The notes below the pieces were generated by a model. It did no database searches. It saw only the letters and a list, made by a program, of their open reading frames with translations, and had not been told where the DNA came from. The translations under genes were made by a program, and so were the position numbers. Positions 1 to 9,093 of a DNA stretch of 35,475 nucleotides are shown here, in pieces (the first letter of the stretch is position 1; each line of letters begins with the position of its first letter). The DNA comes from Bacteroidota bacterium. GTDB lineage: Bacteria > Bacteroidota > Bacteroidia > Sphingobacteriales > Sphingobacteriaceae. The stretch spans positions 1 to 35,475 of the forward strand of contig JABDFZ010000021.1 in NCBI GenBank assembly GCA_013286325.1, written 5' to 3'.

Positions 1-1
1 C

Positions 2-1273
2 TTCCCATCGGTAAATGCCGGCTGGCAGATTAGCAACGAGCCTTTTATGGATCCGGTTAAAAATACCATCAGCAATTTAAAACTGAAAGCTTCATACGGT
101 ATACTGGGTAATCAGAATGTAACAAGCTACCAGTATGAGACTACTTATTTTAACTATCCGGTTGCTTATGGGTTCAATAATATTTTATATGGCGGAGCTG
201 GTACTACACAATCAAACCCTGATATCACCTGGGAAAGGGCAGCAACATTTAACGTTGGTGTCGACTTCGGATTTTTTAACGATAAGTTATACGGATCATT
301 CAATTACTTTAATAAGGTAACCAGTGATATATTACAGCATCCAACAGATGTGCCATCTTTATTTGGCGCAGCGTTGCCTGATGAAAACGTGGCAAAAGTG
401 CGCGACCAGGGTTGGGAGCTTGAATTAACTTATACCTTAAAAACCGGTAAGGTTACACAAAGCTTTAGCGGAAATGTTTCAGATAATCACAACAAGGTAC
501 TGAAACTAACAGGTAATTCAACCCAGCAGATCTACAATGAAGACGTATTCCAGCTGATCAGGCAGGTAGGCTCTCCTATAACCGAATATTACGGATATAA
601 AACCAATGGTTATTACCAAAACCAGGCCGATCTGGATCATTACCCTAAACCTGTTGGTGCCGTAGTTGGCCTGGGCGATGTGAAATTTAAAGACCTGAAT
701 AACGATGGTAAGATTGATGATAATGATAAAACACAGTTGGGCGATCCGTTCCCGCGTTATACCTTCGGCTTCACTTACCGCATTGCTTATGGCGGATTTG
801 ATTTAAGCGCATTTATACAGGGCGTTGGAAAAAGGAACGAGTTTTTAAGGGGCGAGCTGGTTGAGCCTTTCCAGGCGAACTATGGCGCAACGCTTTATGA
901 CCATCAGACAGATTTCTGGACGCCGCAAAATACCGATGCGCGTTTCCCGCGCCTGGCTATTGCTGGTTCGGCATCGAATACCAATAACTGGCAGCACGGT
1001 TCGGACCTATTTGAATTCAATGCCGCTTATGCAAGGCTGAAAAACCTGACCATTGGTTATACTATCCCTGCAAAATTTGTAGCAAAGGCAGGGATAAAAA
1101 AGGCAAGGATATACCTTACCGGCCAAAACCTGGTAACACTGACCAAACTGAAATTTGTTGATCCGGAGCTTACCGAATTTGGTAACAACGTAGGCTTTAC
1201 CTCATCAACCAGTGCGCGCAGTTACCTGTTGCCTGTATTCTATGGCGCCGGTATTGATCTTTCATTCCAATAA
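2..1273 (+). CDS. SusC-family TonB-dependent outer-membrane receptor, C-terminal part (5' truncated)
   Basis: The reading frame is open from base 2, so the gene enters from outside the window; the first internal Met at 47 is not the start. The sequence begins FPSVNAGWQ and runs through typical SusC barrel strands (SYGILGNQNV, WERAATFNVGVDFGFF, LGDPFPRYTFGF, ending IDLSF), the C-terminal half of a RagA/SusC 22-strand barrel. SusC proteins import oligosaccharides with energy from TonB while SusD lids the pore. A SusD gene follows 21 bp downstream, then SusE, GH76 and GH92 genes, so the cargo is probably alpha-manno-oligosaccharide. Plug and N-terminal domains are not visible. Family assignment is secure; substrate is inferred from neighbours. 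Confidence 0.96.
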   Translation, partial: FPSVNAGWQISNEPFMDPVKNTISNLKLKASYGILGNQNVTSYQYETTYFNYPVAYGFNNILYGGAGTTQSNPDITWERAATFNVGVDFGFFNDKLYGSFNYFNKVTSDILQHPTDVPSLFGAALPDENVAKVRDQGWELELTYTLKTGKVTQSFSGNVSDNHNKVLKLTGNSTQQIYNEDVFQLIRQVGSPITEYYGYKTNGYYQNQADLDHYPKPVGAVVGLGDVKFKDLNNDGKIDDNDKTQLGDPFPRYTFGFTYRIAYGGFDLSAFIQGVGKRNEFLRGELVEPFQANYGATLYDHQTDFWTPQNTDARFPRLAIAGSASNTNNWQHGSDLFEFNAAYARLKNLTIGYTIPAKFVAKAGIKKARIYLTGQNLVTLTKLKFVDPELTEFGNNVGFTSSTSARSYLLPVFYGAGIDLSFQ

Positions 1274-1294
1274 TAACATTTTAAAAACACAGAC

Positions 1295-2947
1295 ATGAAA
1301 CTTTTAAATAAGCTTTTCATCACCATATTGCTGGTTACGGTTGTTGCTTCGGGATGTAAGAAGCTTGACCTGGCGCCAACAGACAGATTTACCGACCTCA
1401 CCTTCTGGCAGGTAGACGAAAACGTAAGCAATGCATTGTACAATAATTACAGCATTATGTATAACAACGGCCTGTATTTTACAGAAGAAGCATTGTCTGA
1501 CAATGCATTTTCTTCTGCAGGGGACGTAACCATTATTTCGAGCGGAAACGGTACGCCGCTTACCGGCAAATTTGCAGGCGATTGGTCTTACTATTATTCC
1601 TGCATCAAATCGTGTAATGAGTTTTTAGACGGTATAAAAAAGAATACTACACTGCCGGCTGCAACCAGGGCCCGTTATATTGCCGAAACAAGGTTTATCC
1701 GTGCTTTTGAGCATTTTAACCTTGAAAAATGGTACGGCGATGTTCCATTGATCAATTATAATATCACTGCGGATCAGTCAAAAACCGTATCGCGCACACC
1801 TAAGGCGGATGTTATCAACTTTGTGGTTTCTGAGCTGGAAGCTATCGTTCCCGATCTTCCGTCAAAAGACGCATTGGCCGCAGCCGAAAACGGCAGGATA
1901 ACCAAAGGCGCGGCCTTAGCGCTTGAGGCAAGGGTTTTACTATACCAGGGCAACAGGATGGCAGATGTGGTGACCGTTTGTGAAAAGCTGATAAATGATC
2001 AGGCTACCAACGGAACTTATTCTTTAAACTCAAGCTATACAGCTTTGTTCAGCGATCCGGCTACGAACAAAACCAATAACGAAAGTATATTATCATTGCA
2101 GTATGTGCCAACCAAACGTACCTGGCAGGATTTCTGGGACTTTGCACCCGTATCCGTTGGTGGCCGCGTAAACTCAATGGCGCCAACACAGGAACTGGTT
2201 AATGATTACGTTATGATGAATGGCAAAGCCATTACCGACGCTGGTTCCGGCTATGATGCAAACAACCCTTATGCCAACCGCGACCCTCGTCTTACCGCAA
2301 CTATAGTTTATGATGGATATAAATGGGATGCTGAAGGCGGAGCCAACGGAACAACAAAAACTATCTACATTAAACCCGGAAGCGACCCGTCAGACAATGC
2401 AGCTAACCCGAACGGTCCTGACGAATATGTAGGCGGTCGCCAAAGCTCATCACCAACGGGTTATTACTGGCGCAAGTATTTTGATCCGAGTGCTCAAACT
2501 TCTTATGTTTCGGGCTTGAACCTGCACCTGATCAGGTATGCTGAGGTATTGCTTGATTATGCTGAGGCCAAGAACAGCCTCGGGCAGATGAATGCCACTG
2601 TTTGGAATGAAACTATCGGCGCCTTACGAAAAAGGGCAGGCTTTACCGATCCGGGTGCATTAAACTATCCGGCATCGGGCGATATGACCAACATCATCCG
2701 CGCCGAAAGAAGGGTAGAACTGGCGCTCGAAGGCCTGCGTGCCGATGATATCAGGAGGTGGAAAACCGCCGAAACCGTTATGAACGGATATGCGCATGGT
2801 GCACAATTCTCAGGCGACCCATCAACCGATAACGGTTTTATCAGGGCACAAAAAAGGACGTTTAACCCTGCCAGGGATTACCTGTGGCCTTTGCCAAGCG
2901 GCGATGTCACCCTCGATAAAAATTTGAAACAGAACCCGGGCTATTAA
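1295..2947 (+). CDS. SusD/RagB-family nutrient-binding surface lipoprotein
   Basis: A 550-aa protein with a lipoprotein signal (VVASGC, Cys21, then KK), consistent with outer-membrane surface anchoring. It shows SusD family features: N-terminal DLAPTDRFTD and TFWQ, the helical TPR-like block around AETRFIRAFEHFNLEKWYGDVPLI, and the C-terminal RAERRVELALEGLRADDIRRWK followed by DYLWPLP and KNLKQNPGY. SusD captures glycans and hands them to SusC. It sits 21 bp after the SusC gene and 19 bp before the SusE-like gene, so one operon. Specificity cannot be read directly; the GH76/GH92 context suggests alpha-mannan. Confidence 0.96.
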   Translation: MKLLNKLFITILLVTVVASGCKKLDLAPTDRFTDLTFWQVDENVSNALYNNYSIMYNNGLYFTEEALSDNAFSSAGDVTIISSGNGTPLTGKFAGDWSYYYSCIKSCNEFLDGIKKNTTLPAATRARYIAETRFIRAFEHFNLEKWYGDVPLINYNITADQSKTVSRTPKADVINFVVSELEAIVPDLPSKDALAAAENGRITKGAALALEARVLLYQGNRMADVVTVCEKLINDQATNGTYSLNSSYTALFSDPATNKTNNESILSLQYVPTKRTWQDFWDFAPVSVGGRVNSMAPTQELVNDYVMMNGKAITDAGSGYDANNPYANRDPRLTATIVYDGYKWDAEGGANGTTKTIYIKPGSDPSDNAANPNGPDEYVGGRQSSSPTGYYWRKYFDPSAQTSYVSGLNLHLIRYAEVLLDYAEAKNSLGQMNATVWNETIGALRKRAGFTDPGALNYPASGDMTNIIRAERRVELALEGLRADDIRRWKTAETVMNGYAHGAQFSGDPSTDNGFIRAQKRTFNPARDYLWPLPSGDVTLDKNLKQNPGY

Positions 2948-2966
2948 TCATTAACAGTAAAAGAAA

Positions 2967-4112
2967 ATGAAAAAGATATGTTTATTAAGCCTGTTGGTGA
3001 TGTTATTTGCCCTGGCTTTAAACTCCTGCAAAAAAGATGTGAAAACACTTGATACGGGCGTCCAGCCGGTAACGGTAATCAACGCTCCGTCAAACGATAC
3101 AAGTATAACCATTGCGCCTACTACGGGCACAAGCGTGGTGTTCAAATGGGCGCCAAGTTCAACTGCATCAACCGGTTTGGTTTTATACGAGGTGGTATTT
3201 GATAAAGCCGGCGGCGATTTTAGCAAGCCGGTATACAAAGTGGTTTCAGATGGCTCCGGGGTACAGGCCCAGGCTACCATCACACAAAAGACCCTGAATA
3301 CCATTGCTAATGCAGCAGGTATAGCCGCTTTGTCTTCAGGTACACTCAAATGGGCAGTTGCTACATCAAAAGTAACCACCAATCAGGTAAGCACGGTAAG
3401 CCACACACTACAGGTAACAAGGCCTGCCGGTTTTGCAACCGTTCCGAATACTATATACTTAACAGGTTCGGCTACCGAACAAGGTACAGATGTATCAAAA
3501 GCGATTGCATTTAAAAAGATAAGCGATGGTGTTTTTGAACTTTATACCTCACTGCAGCCCGGTACGTATAAATTGATCGACAATACCAGCGGCACGCCTA
3601 CTACTTACTCTATCAATGGCCCGGCCATCGTATTGAACGGCGAAACAACAGTAACCGGCAGCAAAACCGTATATCGCATCTCGCTCGATTTCGGTAATGC
3701 CGCGGTAACGATCACCCAGATCGTTTCCGTAAATATGTTCCTGGCGATTGATAATAAGATATGGTTTACCCTGCCCTACGTTGGCAACAGCCAGTGGGAA
3801 CTGGATGGAGCTGCCGTTGTTATTCCACAGGAATCGTGGGGTGATGAAAGCCGCTATAAATATGAGTTTATAGTGAAAGATGCAGCAAACAATCAATCAA
3901 CCGAATGGTACGGAAGCGCTAATCCGGACAATCCGGACCCGACAACAAGCACGCCGCTATCGTACTTTTACATGTACTCACTCCCGGCAAGCAGCGGAAC
4001 ATTTGATAACTGCTTTAAGATGGTACCGAGCTACAGCGGTAAAAATTGCAATATCAACGTGAACTTTAGTCCTTCCATTACACAATACACCAACAGTGTT
4101 ACACTGCAATAA
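2967..4112 (+). CDS. SusE/SusF-like outer-membrane glycan-binding lipoprotein
   Basis: A 381-aa protein with signal peptide and lipobox ALNSC (Cys21, followed by KK). The N-terminal portion resembles the SusE Ig-like domain (VINAPSNDTSITIAP, VVFKWAPSS, YEVVFDKAGGDFS). The C-terminal half, from about residue 150, is the beta-sandwich SusF/SusE type with TIYLTGSATEQG and LQPGTYKLID. Such proteins are non-catalytic surface binders that hold polysaccharide near the SusCD transporter. It lies directly after SusD. A 12-bp hairpin separates it from the GH76 gene downstream. Family call is good; the ligand is inferred to be mannan. Confidence 0.85.
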   Translation: MKKICLLSLLVMLFALALNSCKKDVKTLDTGVQPVTVINAPSNDTSITIAPTTGTSVVFKWAPSSTASTGLVLYEVVFDKAGGDFSKPVYKVVSDGSGVQAQATITQKTLNTIANAAGIAALSSGTLKWAVATSKVTTNQVSTVSHTLQVTRPAGFATVPNTIYLTGSATEQGTDVSKAIAFKKISDGVFELYTSLQPGTYKLIDNTSGTPTTYSINGPAIVLNGETTVTGSKTVYRISLDFGNAAVTITQIVSVNMFLAIDNKIWFTLPYVGNSQWELDGAAVVIPQESWGDESRYKYEFIVKDAANNQSTEWYGSANPDNPDPTTSTPLSYFYMYSLPASSGTFDNCFKMVPSYSGKNCNINVNFSPSITQYTNSVTLQ

Positions 4113-4120
4113 TCATATTC

Positions 4121-4154
4121 AACAGGTCGCTATTATAAAAAGTAGCGACCTGTT
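4121..4154 (+). terminator. Perfect 12-bp intra-operon hairpin
   Basis: AACAGGTCGCTA (4121-4132) pairs perfectly with TAGCGACCTGTT (4143-4154) around a 10-nt A/T-rich loop. It starts 8 nt after the SusE stop. The downstream sequence ATAAAATCC lacks a long U-run, so it may be a partial terminator or an RNA-processing/stability element that sets a higher level of SusCDE than of the enzymes. The function is inference. Confidence 0.55.
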
Positions 4155-4170
4155 ATAAAATCCATATACC

Positions 4171-5346
4171 ATGAAATTCAAATACATTAACCTCCTGCTA
4201 ACCTTATTATCATTTGCAGGTATAGTATTAATCAGCTCCTGTTCCAAAAAAGGCGATCCCGGTGTGAATAATAAACCCCCGGATACACCTGTTACGGTAA
4301 AGCCTGTCACGTATAATTATTCGTTACTGGCCGATTCATTACAGGCGGCTACTTACAATACCTTTATATCGGCTAACCGTAATTATTTTGTGCAGAATAA
4401 TACAGGTACAACCACTTTCAATTACTGGCCGCAGGCGCATATGCTTGATGTTTTACTGGATGGCTATTTGCGGACAAATAACTCGCAGTACACACTGCGC
4501 ATGAAGGCATTGCTGAATGGTATTAAGATACAGAATGGCGGAGCTTATCCCAATGAGTTTTATGACGATATGGGTTGGCTGGCAAATGCAAGCCTGAGGA
4601 CTTACAATGTGAATAAGGATGCAGACTATTTGAATGTAGCACAAACCTTATATACTGAAATAAAGGGTGGCTATAACTCAACCGCGGGCGGCGGTATAGC
4701 ATGGCAAAGAAACCAGTTGTACTATAAAAATATTCCGTCGACTGGGAACGCTGCTATATTGGCAGCGAGATTTTACGAGTTAAACGGAAATGCAGCAGAC
4801 CTTACACTTGCCAAAAGCTTATATACATGGATGAAGACAACCCTGGTTACTACAGGCGGAGTAGTCTATGATGGCATAAACCGTAACCAGGACGGGGCAA
4901 TAGATTATTGGGAATTTACTTACAACCAGGGCTTATTTATTGGTTCGGCTGTCGAGCTTTATAATTGCACCAAAGATGCCAGCTATTTACAGGACGCTAT
5001 ACTTGTTGCCAATAACTTGATTGCTGACCCTAACCTTACACTGAATGGAATTTTAAAAAGCGAAGGACAAGGCGACGGCGGTTTATTTAAGGGAGTTGCA
5101 GTGCGGTACCTTACAGCGCTTGTTGAACTTACAGCCCTGGATGATGCCAACCGTACAAAATATGCCGCATTTTTACAAAGAAATGCGCAAACGCTTTATT
5201 ATAAGGGTATAGCCCGGCCAACATATATGATAAGCCCCGACTGGGCAGTTCAACCTTCGGGTGGTACCGATCTGACAACCCAGTTAAGCGGGGTAATGAT
5301 GATCGAAGCAGCAGCAAAACTAAAAGCCGGGTCGTTAATCCAATAA
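4171..5346 (+). CDS. GH76 family endo-alpha-1,6-mannanase, lipoprotein
   Basis: A 391-aa protein with lipoprotein signal (LISSC, Cys24). The fold signature is an (alpha/alpha)6 barrel rich in aromatic helix segments. The GH76 Asp pair is visible at YDDMGWLANASLRTY (D132, D133), the two adjacent Asp residues acting as nucleophile and acid/base in characterised alpha-1,6-mannanases. Other family segments are NYWPQAHMLDVLLDGYLRT, AWQRNQLYYKNIPSTGNAAILAAR and YWEFTYNQGLFIGSAVELY. It cleaves the alpha-1,6-mannose backbone of fungal or yeast mannan, probably at the cell surface. It lies between the SusE-like gene and the GH92 gene, consistent with backbone plus side-chain processing. Confidence 0.93.
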   Translation: MKFKYINLLLTLLSFAGIVLISSCSKKGDPGVNNKPPDTPVTVKPVTYNYSLLADSLQAATYNTFISANRNYFVQNNTGTTTFNYWPQAHMLDVLLDGYLRTNNSQYTLRMKALLNGIKIQNGGAYPNEFYDDMGWLANASLRTYNVNKDADYLNVAQTLYTEIKGGYNSTAGGGIAWQRNQLYYKNIPSTGNAAILAARFYELNGNAADLTLAKSLYTWMKTTLVTTGGVVYDGINRNQDGAIDYWEFTYNQGLFIGSAVELYNCTKDASYLQDAILVANNLIADPNLTLNGILKSEGQGDGGLFKGVAVRYLTALVELTALDDANRTKYAAFLQRNAQTLYYKGIARPTYMISPDWAVQPSGGTDLTTQLSGVMMIEAAAKLKAGSLIQ

Positions 5347-5397
5347 ATAATACCTGCCTGTACAACACGGCTCTCAGAAAAAAATTAAGATAATAGT

Positions 5398-7524
5398 ATG
5401 AAGAAAAATATTGTAACAGTCGTTTTGTTTCTGCTGGTAACAAGTTATTTGCAGGCTCAAAAATCTCCTGTTAATTATGTTAATCCCCTGCTTGGGACAG
5501 CTACCTTATGGGATCCTAAGGATCTTGGGTTTGTACCTACCCACCGTACCTGGGGCGCAGAAGTATTCCCTGGATCATCATTGCCCAATGCAATGGTGCA
5601 GCTCACGCCTGTTACCCAGTTTCATAGCGGTTCAGGCTACCAGTATGAAGATACGGTCATCTATGGTTTTGCACATACCAGTAAAGGGCATTGGAATTTA
5701 TGCCATGTGCCTTTAATGCCTGTTACCGGGCAGATTGATGCAGATAACTATAAATCTGCCTACAGTCATAAAAAAGAATCTGCCCACCCGGGCTATTACC
5801 AGGTTTACCTGGAACGGTATGGTATCAGCGCCGAATTAACATCAACACTACGGTGCGCTTTCCATAAATATACTTTTAAGCCGGGTGCAGCTAAAGAACT
5901 CATAGCAAACCTGTCTCTATCCAACGAAAGGGTAAAAAGCTGGGATATACATCAGGAAAACGCAAACGTTTTTACAGGCTTTCAGCAAGCCGGCGAAAAA
6001 ATTTATTTCTACGCCGTTACCAATCATAAAATAAGCAAGATCGACTCGGTAAAAAAAGATAAGAAGATTGTACCTGTAGTTGATTTTGTTAACGAAAATA
6101 AACCGCTTGAACTTCAGATAGGCTTTTCATTTGTCAGCGTAAAAAATGCTAAGGAAAACCTGGAAAAGGAAATGCTCGGAAAAAGTTTTGACCAGGTTAG
6201 GGGCGAGGCAACGGCGACCTGGACTAAGCTATTATCAAAAATTTCGGTTATGGGAGGTACAGAGCGGCAGAAAGGCATATTTTATTCATGTCTTTACCGT
6301 TCATTCCTTTGGCCAGCTTTACGCAGCGACGCAAACGGCGATTACACAGATCTGAGCGGCAAAGTGGTAAATAAAGGGTTTAATTATTATACTGAGCCAT
6401 CGCTTTGGGATGATTACCGTAACAAGTTGATTCTGTTAGGACTGCTTTCGCCACAGGTAACAAATGATGTGATTAAATCATTGATCGACAAAGGTAAAAT
6501 AACTGGCTTTATGCCCACTTTTTTTCACGGCGATCACGCATCGGTATTTATCACAGGTTCGTATCTGAGGGGATTGAGAGATTACGATGTAAATACAGCC
6601 TACAAGTTAATGCTAAAAAATGCAACGGTTGAGGGAACCAGGAAGTATGTAGACGAATACAATACAAAAGGATATATATCGGAACTTGATATTGCTAATC
6701 CTGTTACAGAAACAGTGACCAAGGCAGCCGTTACCAAAACGCTGGAGTATGCTTATGACGATTATGCTGTAGCGCTGTTGGCCAAACAATTAAAAGATAC
6801 AGCAAGCTACCGTATGCTGATGAAAAGAACCGGCAATTATAAAAATGTATTTAACCCGGCAACCGGGTTTATGGAAGGACGGCTTGCCAATGGCGATTGG
6901 GTAAAGAACTTTAACCCGTATTATCCTTATTACGAATACATGTACCGCGAGGCCAATGCCTGGCAATCCTCATTTTTTGTTCCGCATGATGTGCAGGGTT
7001 TGATAGGTCTTTATAAAAGTAAACATGCTTTTGAGCTTAAGCTTGATTCACTTTTCTCCATTCCATGGAAAGGATATGAGGCCTACAATATATCGGGCTT
7101 TATAGGTCAGTATTGCCAGGGAAACCAGCCCGACCATAGTTATGCATTTTTGTACTATTTTGTTGGGAAGCAGGAAAAATCGCAGGCAATATTAGATAGT
7201 ATCATGAACCATTTTTATGATCTGGGTAATGAACATTTGTCGTATGCAGGAATGGACGATGCAGGTGAAATGTCGTCATGGTATGTATTTAATGCCATGG
7301 GCTTTTATCCGTTTTCTCCGGCCGACCCTAAATATATTGTCTCGGTACCACTATTTGATAAAGTGCGGATACAATTAGCCAATGGCAAAACCTACACAGT
7401 CATTAAAAAGAATCGCGGGAAAAAGATCACAAATTTATCTTACGGAGGTAAAAAAATAAACGATTATTTTATCCCTGATAAAGAATTAAAAGAAGGCAAA
7501 CAGTTGGAGATAATCACCAAATGA
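5398..7524 (+). CDS. GH92 family alpha-mannosidase, variant with Gln at the general-acid position
   Basis: A 708-aa protein with signal peptide (to about LQAQ, residue 21). GH92 hallmarks: YVNPLLGT near the N-terminus (27-34), the SGYQYEDTVIYGF segment, NISGFIGQYCQGNQPDHSY and GMDDAGEMSSWYVFNAMGFYP. The DD pair (D620, D621) matches the calcium-dependent catalytic base region. The motif usually written GNEP reads GNQP, with Gln577 (codon CAG at 7126) where exo-mannosidases carry the general-acid Glu, and the second His of NEPxHH is Ser579-581 region (DHS). GH92 enzymes trim mannose side chains by inversion; a Gln here is reported for mannose-1-phosphate-uncapping members. Probable periplasmic enzyme. 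Family secure, subspecificity inferred. Confidence 0.93.
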   Translation: MKKNIVTVVLFLLVTSYLQAQKSPVNYVNPLLGTATLWDPKDLGFVPTHRTWGAEVFPGSSLPNAMVQLTPVTQFHSGSGYQYEDTVIYGFAHTSKGHWNLCHVPLMPVTGQIDADNYKSAYSHKKESAHPGYYQVYLERYGISAELTSTLRCAFHKYTFKPGAAKELIANLSLSNERVKSWDIHQENANVFTGFQQAGEKIYFYAVTNHKISKIDSVKKDKKIVPVVDFVNENKPLELQIGFSFVSVKNAKENLEKEMLGKSFDQVRGEATATWTKLLSKISVMGGTERQKGIFYSCLYRSFLWPALRSDANGDYTDLSGKVVNKGFNYYTEPSLWDDYRNKLILLGLLSPQVTNDVIKSLIDKGKITGFMPTFFHGDHASVFITGSYLRGLRDYDVNTAYKLMLKNATVEGTRKYVDEYNTKGYISELDIANPVTETVTKAAVTKTLEYAYDDYAVALLAKQLKDTASYRMLMKRTGNYKNVFNPATGFMEGRLANGDWVKNFNPYYPYYEYMYREANAWQSSFFVPHDVQGLIGLYKSKHAFELKLDSLFSIPWKGYEAYNISGFIGQYCQGNQPDHSYAFLYYFVGKQEKSQAILDSIMNHFYDLGNEHLSYAGMDDAGEMSSWYVFNAMGFYPFSPADPKYIVSVPLFDKVRIQLANGKTYTVIKKNRGKKITNLSYGGKKINDYFIPDKELKEGKQLEIITK

Positions 7525-7575
7525 GATCCCCACTACTTTTTTGAAAGGACGGTAATGCACCTCTCTAACTAATTA

Positions 7576-7605
7576 AAAAGCCTTCAATTTTTGTTGAAGG
7601 CTTTT
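7576..7605 (+). terminator. Rho-independent terminator of the mannan locus
   Basis: AAAAGCCTTCAA (7576-7587) pairs with TTGAAGGCTTTT (7594-7605) around a 6-nt loop. The stem ends in a T-run and lies 51 nt after the GH92 stop and 40 nt before the end of the convergent DUF4440 gene, so it could serve both strands. Confidence 0.85.
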
Positions 7606-7644
7606 AATATTTAACGCAATCAGCGGCATTTGTTTAATTAAACA

Positions 7645-8121
7645 TTATTTAGCTGCGGGATGATTACTGCTAAATGAATCCCTGAACATTTTCCAGCCGG
7701 CAGATGTTTTTTTCCATAAGACCAAAAATTTACCATCATCAGTCACTGTACCTTTATCATCAATAGATTGCCATTGCCCTAATTCTGTCACATATTCCTT
7801 GCCGTCGCCATAAATAGCAGTAGTAATGAATTTGCCATTTCGCAAGCCCGCATCATAACCGAGTTTAAAGAATGCAAGAGCACCTTTACGCCCGTAGACT
7901 GGTTGGGCGTTTGGCGGCAGGATTATACAATCGTCCGCATAACGGTCAGCGAAAATTCGGGCATCGTTCTTCACAAATGATGAAAAATAAATGCCGTTGC
8001 TTGCAGCAATTGCCTTTTTAGCTTCTGCTAATTCCGATTTCGATTGAGCATGGCTCTCATTAAGGTAAAGAATGGAAATTACAGCTAATATGCTTGTAAT
8101 TAAGAATTTTTTTGTTTTCAT
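7645..8121 (-). CDS. Secreted DUF4440/SnoaL-like (NTF2-fold) protein
   Basis: A 158-aa protein with a clear signal peptide ending near SHAQ (residue 26). The mature part has the cone-shaped NTF2-like pattern of DUF4440: a helix (ELAEAKKAIAASNGIYFSSFVKNDARIFADRYADDCIILPPNAQPVYGRKGALAFF) followed by beta-strands ending in WKMFRDSFSSNHP. Members bind small hydrophobic ligands or act as isomerase-like enzymes, but no catalytic role can be assigned here. It is divergent from the AraC-family regulator at 8246, across a 124-bp region with repeated GAACAA half-sites, so that regulator is a plausible controller. Confidence 0.85.
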   Translation of the reverse strand: MKTKKFLITSILAVISILYLNESHAQSKSELAEAKKAIAASNGIYFSSFVKNDARIFADRYADDCIILPPNAQPVYGRKGALAFFKLGYDAGLRNGKFITTAIYGDGKEYVTELGQWQSIDDKGTVTDDGKFLVLWKKTSAGWKMFRDSFSSNHPAAK

Positions 8122-8172
8122 TTTTTAATATATTAAGTCGATTTACTGATCTTAACAAAAGTAAACCCTGTT

Positions 8173-8221
8173 GAACAAACAGGATTGTAAAAAAACGAAC
8201 AAGGGTATTTCTAACGAACAA
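8173..8221 (+). promoter_or_regulatory. Candidate AraC-type operator (repeated GAACAA half-sites)
   Basis: GAACAA occurs at 8173, 8197 and 8216; the last two lie in the longer direct repeat AACGAACAA (8194-8202 and 8213-8221), 19 bp apart, about two helical turns. AraC-family proteins often bind direct repeats at this spacing. The site sits between the divergent DUF4440 and AraC genes. Inference from position and repetition only. Confidence 0.4.
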
Positions 8222-8240
8222 TAATTTTTCACAATATCAT

Positions 8241-8248
8241 TATCTTTG
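8241..8248 (+). promoter_or_regulatory. TAnnTTTG promoter element (TATCTTTG) at the AraC gene
   Basis: TATCTTTG matches the Bacteroidota -7 consensus TAnnTTTG exactly. It overlaps the TTG codon that would start the longest regulator reading frame, so transcription may begin inside the presumed 5' coding end. No clear TTTG -33 element is seen at the right spacing. Confidence 0.5.
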
Positions 8249-9028
8249 AGTGTGAGAGATCAGGTATTTTTTCCATCAGAAACTTTAAAACCTTTTATAA
8301 AGTGTTACTGGACTTGCTGCCACCCTGCTGATGTGTTGGAAGTAATGTACCCGAGTGGATCGATGGAATTGTGTATTGATATTTCAACATGCGATACTGT
8401 AAGGCATAGGGGGGACAGGTCGATGAAGGTGCCTAAATTAGAGCTATTAGGACATTGGACCATCCCGATAAAGGCCGCCATTAAAAAAGGTAATACCTGC
8501 CTCATCACCCGGTTCCATCCTCATGCCAGCTCGCTTTTTTTTCCAAATGCAGCCTCCGACTTCACCAACGAATCCATTGATCTGTGCGATGTTTTCAACA
8601 AAGGATCAAATGATTTTTATGACCGCTTAATGGAACAGCGATCGCTTCAGCAGAAAATAACAGTTCTTGAAGAATTTCTGATTCAGCGGTTAATCATGAA
8701 TAGAAAGAGTCATCATCAATTGAAGTTGGTTGAGGATTTGTGTAACCATGTTTATGACGAAAGCAACCCCTTCAACATCCAAAACTTATCGGCCCGCTAT
8801 GGATTTTCTGAACGTTATATTCAAAAACTTTTTAATAGCTGGGTTGGTATAACGCCACAAAAATTTTTTGCTGTTCAGCGGTTTAATAAAAGCCTTGAAC
8901 TGATTCGGTCATCAGCGGAATCATTAACTTCAATAGCTTTTGAGTGTGGTTACTACGATCAGGCCCACTTTATTAAAGAGTTTAAATCTTATACAGGATT
9001 AACGCCAACCCAGGTGAAAATGCTTTAA
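8246..9028 (+). CDS. AraC-family transcriptional regulator
   Basis: A 260-aa regulator. The N-terminal DUF6597-like sensor begins FFPSETLKPFIKCYWTC; the C-terminal AraC HTH pair spans roughly 165-258, with NLSARYGFSERYIQKLFNSWVGITPQKFF and SLTSIAFECGYYDQAHFIKEFKSYTGLTPTQ, the standard second-helix signature. The start is uncertain: no ATG exists near the N-terminus. TTG 8246 or GTG 8252 are the only close options, and a TAnnTTTG promoter match overlaps them, so a leaderless GTG start is possible. The likely target is the divergent DUF4440 gene and itself. Ligand unknown. Confidence 0.9.
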   Translation: MSVRDQVFFPSETLKPFIKCYWTCCHPADVLEVMYPSGSMELCIDISTCDTVRHRGDRSMKVPKLELLGHWTIPIKAAIKKGNTCLITRFHPHASSLFFPNAASDFTNESIDLCDVFNKGSNDFYDRLMEQRSLQQKITVLEEFLIQRLIMNRKSHHQLKLVEDLCNHVYDESNPFNIQNLSARYGFSERYIQKLFNSWVGITPQKFFAVQRFNKSLELIRSSAESLTSIAFECGYYDQAHFIKEFKSYTGLTPTQVKML

Positions 9029-9093
9029 CTTTCCAATAGCGGCAACTTCTGAAACCAGATCGTAAACAGCATTAAGTAAAAACGAGTATTAAA

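Noticed and set aside
2951..3382. 143-aa minus-strand frame opposite SusE
   Set aside because: It is antisense to a well-supported gene and has no family features.
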